Below the pieces are notes generated by a model, which saw only the letters and a program-made list of their open reading frames with translations, made no database searches and was not told where the DNA came from. A stretch of DNA of 64,000 bases, taken from assembly GCA_947359465.1 (NCBI GenBank), contig OX375879.1, positions 92,492,578 to 92,556,577 of the forward strand, given 5' to 3'. Below, in pieces: positions 60,151-64,000 of the stretch. The translations under genes and the position numbers were made by a program. Position 1 is the first letter of the stretch; each line of letters starts with the position of its first letter. This DNA comes from Metellina segmentata (lineage: Eukaryota > Arthropoda > Arachnida > Araneae > Tetragnathidae).

Positions 60151-61560
60151 ACTAAAGTTTGGCACGGGAAAAAATTAAAAACTCATTATGGAAGAATATC
60201 AAATTTCCATCAAAATTTTACATCGCCGCAGAAGCACCGCCGTTTTTGCAACCTTTTTTGCCCTCCGAAACTTACCCCGATTTTGTTCGTGTGAAAGAAA
60301 ATTTCCGAAAAGCTTTCGAATTAAAAATGACCATCCCAAAATAAGTTATTTAAATTGGGGGTATATACCACCTAAAGATTAAGCCAATCGTCTTTTTGTG
60401 ACCGGGACATGACGAACGGCTTTAAATCCCTTATAATCTCATTACCACAAAAGCATTAAAAGCTAACCAGGACTAAGGGGAAGGAAAGATGCAGGGGGAG
60501 AAAGAAGACCATCGTGTCGATTAACAACGAAAACGAAACAAAACAGGAGCGGTAAGATGGAAAAAAAAACATCGTCTTAAAGATCGTGACACACAAAAAC
60601 CTTTCGGTCATTCGAGAAAGCCACAGATTCCGACGTTTTAAAACCTTAATGAGGCGGCTGAAGATACATAAAAAAACTAACAGGTCGTTGTGGGTTATTT
60701 TTTATGCTTTGCTTGTTTAAAGCAAAAAGCTGTTTCTTTTTTAGTCCGAGGAAAATTTTTTTCGCTACAGGTGCAGTGTCTGTTTCTTAGAAGGAAAACA
60801 AAAGCGGGATTAAAAAGTCGTAAGAAGTAATTAGTTTTCTCCTGCATCAAACAATCTCCTTCGTCTTCTCTCTCTCTCTCTCTCCTCTTCTATCTCTCTT
60901 ATTTTTTCCCTACCAAAAGATCGGATAAGGGGAAATTTTCCCACAGCCATTAAAAGGAGGTATTTTTTTTCTCTTTTAATTTAACAGTGTGCGATCTCAT
61001 CCCCTTTGCTCTATCCATCTCTATGAGATATTTATGCACATTTGATTTCGTTAAATATTTTTCAAAACTATCTGCATTCAGCGATTACCTTCAAATTAAC
61101 TTTCCGCCGCGTGTGCTAGGAGGAAGGGGGGGAGGAGGTAAATGCCTCAAATAAACCTCTCCCACCTTGTAACGATTGTTAACGAAAAATTAACTTTTAA
61201 AAGATGAAAAGAAACGGAAAAGGGTCTCTTGTAGGTTGAATAATTTGCCGAGAAGAATGGGCCGGGTCTCGATCTTTTCTTCAATATAAATAGGAATCTA
61301 CCCGAATTGTTTCCGTTTTTCTTCGGAGGAAACGCTAACAGTTAATCAAAGCAGTAAAACAATTGCTCTTGAGCTCATTCACTCTTAATTTATTATTGGA
61401 GAGGATGAGCGTTTCTTTCGGGGGAGTCTGGAAATCTTTTCTTTCTCTTTGAGGAATTATGCGTTCCTTGTTTCACAGAATGCTCTGTCCTGGAATGAAC
61501 TGTAGGGTGGGAGATGGATCCTTGGCCATTTCATTTGTTTTCCGTTTTAAATATTTAGAG
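60150..61560. other. Unique-sequence island 12
   Basis: GC-richer, with long purine and pyrimidine blocks, a (TC)n run at about 60868-60888 and a TATA-like AATATAAATAGG near 61284. Frames of 61-64 codons lack domains. Confidence 0.38.
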
Positions 61561-61599
61561 CGTCTGTAGGTATTAAAACGATTTGACGGTGTTTATTCA

Positions 61600-63360
61600 A
61601 ATCTGTGTCCTTCAGTAATTGGTCACAAAGAATATTACAGATTTATCAGTCATGAAAGTATTTAAAATTAGCATTCGATTCACACCATTCGAAGAATTCG
61701 TCTCAAAGAGTATTACAGATTTATCAGTCACTACAGTATTTAAAGTTAGCGTTCAATTCACACCATTCGAAGAATTCGTCTCAAAGAGTAATACAGATAT
61801 ATCAGTCATTATAGTATTTAAAGTTAGCATTCAATTCACATCATTTGAAGAATCAGTCTCAAAAAGTATTACAGATTTATCAGTCATTATAGTATTTAAA
61901 GTTTGCATTCAATTCACACCATTCGAAGAATCAGTCTAAAAAATGTTACAGATTTATCAGTCATTATAGTATTTCAAGTTAGCATTCAATTCACACCATT
62001 CGAAGAATTCATCTCAAAGAGTATTACAGATTTAACAGTCATTATAGTATTTAAACATATTTTTTTTACAGATTTAACAATCATTATAGTATTGAAAGTT
62101 AGCATTCAATTTACAACATTCGAAGAATTTGTCTCAAAATGTATTACAGATTCATTAGTCATTGTAGTGTTTAAAGTTAGCATTCAATTTACACCATTCT
62201 AAGAATTCGTCTCAAAAAGTAATACAGATTTATCAATCATGGTAATATCTATAGCTGTTGGTATTTTTGGTCACAATTCTCATCATTTGGTCTCAAAGAA
62301 TATATATTAAGTAATCGTTATAGTATTCAAAGTTGTTAGTATTATTGGTCAGAATTCACATCATTCGCATAGGTTTCAAAAAATATAGTAGATTTATCTG
62401 TCATTATAATGTTTGAAGTTGTTACTATTACTCACAGCTCACATCTTTCGAAGAATAGTTTTCAAAGAATATTTATTTATTAGGGAAAATTTGAGAATTA
62501 GAGAGGATTTATCAGTTACACGCATAATAAAATTTGAAGTTAGTATTATTGCTAAGAATTTACATCATTCGAAGAATTCGTTTCAAAGAATATTATAGAT
62601 TTATCATCATGATAATGTTTATAACTTTTGGTATTATTGATCCCAATTTACATCATTGGAAGAATTGATCTCAAAGCGTAATATAGATTTATCAGTCATA
62701 ATATATAAAGTTGTCATTGTTACTCACAATCTACATCATTCGAATAATTGGTCTCACATAATATTATTGTATTTACCAGTGATTATAATGTTTCAAACTG
62801 CTAATATTACAGTTCACATTTCGAATCTTAGTCATTCCATTTGAAAAATTAGTCTGAAATAATTTTATATATTTTTCAGTTATTTTAATATATAAAGTTG
62901 CTATCACTGTTGCTCGTAATTCACATCATTCGAAAAATTTATCTCAAAGAATATTGTATTTACCAGTTAGTATAAAATTTCAAACTGTTAATATTGAAAA
63001 TCACAGTTCGAATTTGAATAATTCCATTTTAAAAGTTGGTCTAAAATAATATCAAGTATTTATCATCGATTACAATATTTCCAGATGTAAGCATTGTTGT
63101 TCATAATTCAAATTTGACTTATTCCATTCAAAGAACTGGTCTCAAAAAGTATTTTAGATTTATCAGTCATGAAAATATTCAAAACTGTTTGTATTATTGT
63201 TCACAATTCACATCATTCGAAGAATTGGTCTCAAAGAATATTGCGTATTTATCATTCATGATAATATTTAAAACTGCTTGTATTATTGCTCATTAATTCA
63301 AATCTGACTTATTCTATTCGAAAAATTGAACTCAAGGGTATTATAGATTTATCAGTCAAT
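61600..63360. repeat. 78-bp tandem array, about 22 copies, decaying rightward
   Basis: ATTACAGATTTATCAGTCA recurs at 61634, 61712, 61790 (one change), 61868 and about 61945, then with growing divergence. Units continue GTATTTAAAGTTAGCATTCA and ATTCACACCATTCGAAGAAT. Because 78 is a multiple of three, frames of 99-106 codons stay open on the plus strand, but they carry no independent support. The cleanest copies are next to island 12. Confidence 0.92.
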
Positions 63361-63364
63361 ATTA

Positions 63365-64000
63365 CATGTGAATCTGGTCGTATTATTACACACAAATGAA
63401 ATCTGACTCATTTAATGGAAAGGTTAAATTTATTTTAAATCGGTTTTTAAGAAAATCTTATAGCAGTATTTTGTGAAGATCGAAGTTAAGTTTTTTCTTT
63501 GCTACTAAAATATAAATTAATTAACTTAAAGAGATAGGGAATGTTTAAATTAGCAACTAAATCTATTGTGCGTAGAATCGAAAAATAGAAATAAGTTAAA
63601 TCAAACTGGAACACCAAACGAATTCTAAGTAAATATTTATCAATTAATATAAATAATTATTTCTTGAATAATTAAACCTGAATATATGAATCCTAATTTT
63701 AATTTCTCAGTTATACTAATTAAACATGACTTTGAGTGTGAAAAATATGGTATGTTAATAAAAACAATAAACTATGACAGAATTTCTTTGCACGTAGATC
63801 GAAATTATACCTTTATTCTTCTTTTCATCTGAACAGCAAGCGATTCTTGTAATATGGCGTCAGCTAATTGCTAAATATTATAAAAGTAAAACACGTGTGA
63901 TCCAAAGTGTGAAGTCTGTTCTCCGGTTTTTTTTTTTCAACTGCTTAAAATTGTCGGTAGATTTCAGTGTAAAAATAGTATTATTTCTGAATTTACTGTC
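63365..64000. other. AT-rich stretch, nothing recognised
   Basis: No repeat, frame or RNA recognised up to the window end. Confidence 0.45.

Noticed and set aside
61619..62202. 106- and 99-codon frames with regular repeats
   Set aside because: The 78-bp unit is a multiple of three, so the frame stays open. The repeat continues with stops to 63.36 kb, showing no coding constraint.

Overview
This window looks like repeat-dense, AT-rich, non-coding DNA from a metazoan nuclear genome, most likely an arthropod. An arachnid is my guess, not something the sequence proves. The evidence for a eukaryote is: many tRNA-derived SINEs with pol III A/B boxes, TA-flanked Tc1/mariner relics, a probable Helitron with TC...CTAG ends, hAT-type and TTAA-flanked non-autonomous DNA elements, long (TA)n microsatellites and several tandem arrays. 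I find no confident host protein-coding gene, rRNA, functional tRNA, CRISPR array or operon. The long ORFs are either transposase relics, reading frames through tandem repeats, or chance frames. The window is probably a gene desert or part of a very large intron.

Layout. 0-10 kb: 132-bp satellite, Helitron, a TTAA-flanked element, a short Tc1-like element with a broken transposase, a 38-bp array and SINEs. 10-24 kb: a unique-sequence island, a Tc1-like element with a hAT-like element nested in it, SINEs, a 280-bp array, a small inverted-repeat element and a 355-bp array. 24-37 kb: islands, a (TA)n tract, TTAA elements, a second short Tc1-like copy nested in a TTAA element, and an 811-bp element with long inverted repeats and an 8-bp target duplication. 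37-48 kb: AT-rich filler, a 186-bp array, a 138-bp (46-codon) array, a third short Tc1-like copy, a dense SINE cluster and a 150-bp palindrome array with a SINE inserted in it. 48-64 kb: nested SINEs, a 75-bp array, a dimeric 240-bp array, islands and a 78-bp array.

Two patterns tie the window together. First, a repeat family with TTAA-flanked ends beginning CCCTCC is built around the perfect 16-bp palindrome GACGAGATATCTCGTC. It recurs at about nine places and has grown into arrays with units near 38, 75, 150 and 280 bp. Second, there are roughly a dozen islands of GC-richer, apparently single-copy DNA. Several have a decayed partial duplicate or a tandem array at their edge. The islands are the best candidates for conserved cis-regulatory DNA, but nothing here proves that. 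All coordinates and periods were read by eye and may be off by a few bases.
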